NCBI GenBank assembly: GCA_964509505.1
Contig: CAZDYP010000138.1
Location: 1-15,872, forward strand
Length of the DNA: 15,872 nt
Direction: 5' to 3'
Source: CAZDYP01 sp964509505
Lineage (GTDB): Bacteria > Chloroflexota > Anaerolineae > JACRMK01
The translations under genes and the position numbers were made by a program. How positions within the stretch are numbered: the stretch's first letter is position 1; the number at the start of each line of letters is the position of its first letter. Below the pieces are notes generated by a model. The model was not told the origin of the DNA. It searched no databases and saw only the letters and a program-made list of their open reading frames with translations. Shown here one piece after another: positions 14,007-15,872 of the stretch.

Positions 14007-15469
14007 GGCGCAACTGTGGCATCGGGACTTTGGCGCAAGCGGCGCACGAAGCGCCATTCGTCTTCGCCGATGACGCCTAACAAAAACAAATTCAAGCCAT
14101 ATACCAAACCACTGACCAACCCATTGACGATAACGTGCGTGTAGGGGCGGAGCAGCCAGGCAACCAGTCCCGCGAGCAGAACGGCGATGAGCGGCCGCCA
14201 CAGTGTTTTGTTCCACCTGAGTTGGCGCAACAAGGGATGCAAAATCCAAACGTATTGAGCGACCAATATCATTTCGGTCAAGACCGTCATCACTGCCGCT
14301 AGCATGAAGCCATAGGCTGGCACCAACAGCAGATTTAGCGTGATATTGAAACTCGTGCTAATCAGCACGGAACGCGCAACCAGTCGCTCATGTCCGGCGA
14401 TGAGTACCACGTAACCGAGAAATTCAGAGATGTACATGAACGGCACGACCCAGATCAACATTTGCAGCGCAGGCGTCGCAGGCGCATAATGGTCTTTAAA
14501 CAAAAATGGCACGAGCTGATCGGCTAACACACAGATTAGGACGGCAATCGGCAAAGCGACAATCAACAAATAGCGCAGGGCGCGCTCGTAAATGGCGGGC
14601 AAGCGTTCGGGCGCGTGAGCAGCCTGTCGGGTGATGGAAGGGTAGAGCGATGTGTTGAGCACGTTGGAAAAAATTACGGCGGAGAAGATGAGATTATAAA
14701 CGGCATTGTAGTAGCCCGTCTCGGCGTCGCCGCGAAAGATGCTTAATAACACACTATCGAATTTGTACGACAGCCCCAACGTGAAACTGATGATACCAAA
14801 TGGAATGCTCAAGCGCAACAAGGGCAGCCAGTGGCGCGGCGTAGGACGGCGCGGACGCACGCCCAAGCGATGCACCCCACGCCAGCAGATGTAAGTCATC
14901 AACGCGATGCCGAGCAGATTGGCATAGATCAAACCATAATAGCCGAGTCCAAGCCACAGCGCGATTGCGCCAACCAACACGAAGGTTAGTTGGTTCATGA
15001 CTTTGGCGCCTGCCGCCAGGTCCAGCCGCTCGAAGCCACTGAGCAGCGCTTCGCTGGTGCCTTGCGCGCTATACATGAGCAGGCCTAATGCGCCTAATAC
15101 GACGGCGCCAATAAAGACGAGCGGCTTGCCTGCCAGCCACGCTGAACCGACGATACACGCAGCGGCGAGCAACGCCAAGACGAAGCGCAATCCGAGCAGA
15201 TTGCCATATAGCGCGCCCGCACGCTCCATGCCTGTGGAGCTATCGCGCCATTGCGCGACCTCGCGCACCGCAAAGATGCCCAAGCCCAGGTCTGCTAAGA
15301 ATACGAAGATCGCGCCAAACGCCAACACGCCTGCATATTGCCCATAAGCTTCTGCGCCCAGCTGCCGCACGATGAGCACGGTGAATCCAAACGACAAAAT
15401 TTTGATGAGCAATTGCGCCGCCATGCTAAAGGCTGAGTTACGGGCGACGATGCGAGAAAATTGTTGCAT
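14003..15469 (-). CDS. Wzx-like oligosaccharide flippase
   Basis: The 488-residue, very hydrophobic protein has about 12-14 membrane segments. The N-terminus (NSAFSMAAQLLIKILSF, then VLIVRQLGAEAYGQYAGVLAF and LADLGLGIFAVREVA) is typical of polysaccharide-exporting MATE-like (MOP superfamily) flippases, which move undecaprenyl-linked repeat units to the outer face. Arg35 in VRQLG and the Asp60 region are usual family positions. It is the first gene of the block, downstream of a 195-bp spacer that contains an inverted-repeat element. The start at 15469 has no recognisable Shine-Dalgarno, which is common here for genes without an immediately preceding one. It overlaps the next gene by 4 nt. Together with the ligase/polymerase it defines a Wzx/Wzy-type system. 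Confidence 0.93.
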   Translation of the reverse strand: MQQFSRIVARNSAFSMAAQLLIKILSFGFTVLIVRQLGAEAYGQYAGVLAFGAIFVFLADLGLGIFAVREVAQWRDSSTGMERAGALYGNLLGLRFVLALLAAACIVGSAWLAGKPLVFIGAVVLGALGLLMYSAQGTSEALLSGFERLDLAAGAKVMNQLTFVLVGAIALWLGLGYYGLIYANLLGIALMTYICWRGVHRLGVRPRRPTPRHWLPLLRLSIPFGIISFTLGLSYKFDSVLLSIFRGDAETGYYNAVYNLIFSAVIFSNVLNTSLYPSITRQAAHAPERLPAIYERALRYLLIVALPIAVLICVLADQLVPFLFKDHYAPATPALQMLIWVVPFMYISEFLGYVVLIAGHERLVARSVLISTSFNITLNLLLVPAYGFMLAAVMTVLTEMILVAQYVWILHPLLRQLRWNKTLWRPLIAVLLAGLVAWLLRPYTHVIVNGLVSGLVYGLNLFLLGVIGEDEWRFVRRLRQSPDATVAP

Positions 15470-15486
15470 GAATTGATGCTACCATT

Positions 15487-15664
15487 CCATGATGGGCTGA
15501 ATAACTAACTGTTTGCAAAAGAGACAAGCATGGTGAGTTTGTCGAACTATGCGGGTTACGGCATTAGCCGCATTCTTCGACAAGCTCAGGCTGCTCCCTG
15601 AGCTCGGCGAAGGATGCGACGTTCCGGTCGAAACAGAAAGCGTTAGTTACTCAGCTATGATGGG
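15487..15664. repeat. Long imperfect inverted repeat, mobile-element-like
   Basis: The outer arms, 15487-15509 (ending GCTGAATAACTAAC) and 15642-15664 (starting GTTAGTTACTCAGC), are complementary over about 20 of 23 positions with one single-base gap. The element ends exactly at the stop codon of the gene to its right and fills most of the spacer before the flippase. Inside it lie a small hairpin (TGCGG / CCGCA at 15550-15554 / 15568-15572) and a palindrome listed separately. The size of about 178 bp and the lack of coding sequence fit a small non-autonomous element, or a compound of intergenic repeats. Confidence 0.5.
15575..15612. repeat. Palindromic TTCGACAAGCTCAGG-type intergenic repeat
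   Basis: TTCGACAAGCTCAGG (15576-15590) and CCTGAGCTCGGCGAA (15597-15611) form a hairpin with two mismatched or wobble positions and a 6-nt loop. This CTTCGACAAGCTCAG palindrome is, from memory, a dispersed intergenic repeat in many bacterial genomes. A lone half-copy in the opposite sense (GAGTTTGTCGAAC, 15535-15547) is nearby. In an RNA it would be a stable hairpin, but no U-tract follows on either strand. Confidence 0.6.
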
Positions 15665-15872
15665 TTAGGGGCCTACGGCGATAACCGCGCCATCTACGGT
15701 TTTCCAATAGATGACGCCGTTGCTGATGATCGCGCTGCGCACCGGCGTCGTCCAATGCTGGTCATACACGCACCCCGTCGCGTAATACACGTAGAAGCCC
15801 GGATCTATGCCTTGCGCATCACAAGGGACGCTCATGTTTTGTGAACAAGCATGACCACTGCGCCCAGCACAG
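15665..15872 (-). CDS. C-terminal end of a probable beta-propeller (PQQ-like) protein, partial
   Basis: The last 68 codons of a gene entering from the right edge are open, ending with TAA at 15665-15667. The protein end reads YYATGCVYDQHWTTP, then VRSAIISNGVIYWKTVDGA and VIAVGP. The pattern of a short strand, NGV-I/V-Y, a few residues and DG-x-IAV is that of the closing blade of PQQ-binding-like or WD40-like beta-propellers, usually secreted proteins. Two cysteines in the visible part (PCDAQG and TGC) support an exported protein. No start is in the window, so domain content and size remain unknown. It is on the same strand as the polysaccharide genes, but a repeat-filled 195-bp spacer separates them. 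Confidence 0.7.
   Translation of the reverse strand, partial: CAGRSGHACSQNMSVPCDAQGIDPGFYVYYATGCVYDQHWTTPVRSAIISNGVIYWKTVDGAVIAVGP

Noticed and set aside
14007..14249. N-terminal extension of the GT4
   Set aside because: It lies inside the flippase gene and contains no GT4-like sequence; the ATGA overlap at 14003-14006 gives the natural start.
15470..15530. Promoter for the flippase block
   Set aside because: TTGTCT and TTGCAA on the minus strand have no good -10 partner at 16-18 nt (best is CATCAT), which is too weak to list as a feature.
1..15872. CRISPR array, tRNA or rRNA genes
   Set aside because: No regularly spaced direct repeats and no cloverleaf or rRNA-like segments were seen on either strand.

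Overview
All recognisable genes in this window lie on the minus strand. They form most of a surface-polysaccharide (Wzx/Wzy-type) cluster that reads from right to left. The base composition is moderately GC-rich. The secreted protein at 4233-5732 carries an FLPLILR-type motif shortly after its signal peptide, a habit I associate from memory with secreted proteins of Chloroflexota (Anaerolineae and relatives). The flippase, ligase and several GT4 enzymes would fit that phylum, but the assignment is an inference. Two runs of N (10 and 100 bases) show this is a draft, possibly metagenomic, scaffold.

Layout in transcription order: (1) the C-terminal end of a probable beta-propeller protein entering from the right edge (15665-15872). 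(2) A 195-bp spacer holding a long imperfect inverted repeat with a TTCGACAAGCTCAGG-type palindrome inside it. (3) Eight tightly packed genes from 15469 down to 5938: Wzx-like flippase, GT4, methyltransferase, GT4, GT2, GT4, O-antigen ligase/polymerase-like protein, GT4. Gaps are 6-27 nt, and two junctions are 4-nt ATGA overlaps. (4) A 205-nt leader with a well-formed three-way-junction RNA candidate, then a secreted protein with an exceptionally good Shine-Dalgarno. (5) A GT2 whose Shine-Dalgarno overlaps the stop codon of the secreted protein, then a GT4. (6) A 382-nt region with a TATAAT box, a strongly folded transcript and a clear intrinsic terminator only 36 nt before the last gene. (7) A 504-residue multipass GT-C-like membrane protein (210-1724). 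(8) A second, unrelated inverted-repeat element (45-211) directly after its stop.

The likely joint job is as follows. The five GT4 and two GT2 enzymes build a lipid-linked repeat unit on the inner face of the membrane, the methyltransferase may modify or cap it, the flippase exports it, and the ligase-like protein polymerises it or transfers it. The secreted two-domain protein may bind or anchor the product. No initiating phosphoglycosyltransferase, chain-length regulator or nucleotide-sugar synthesis gene is present in the window.

The most interesting non-coding signals are the leader plus terminator before the membrane protein (1760-1930), which has partial resemblance to the c-di-GMP-I riboswitch core, and the three-way junction before the secreted protein (5849-5919). 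Both are structure calls made by eye and need covariance analysis.
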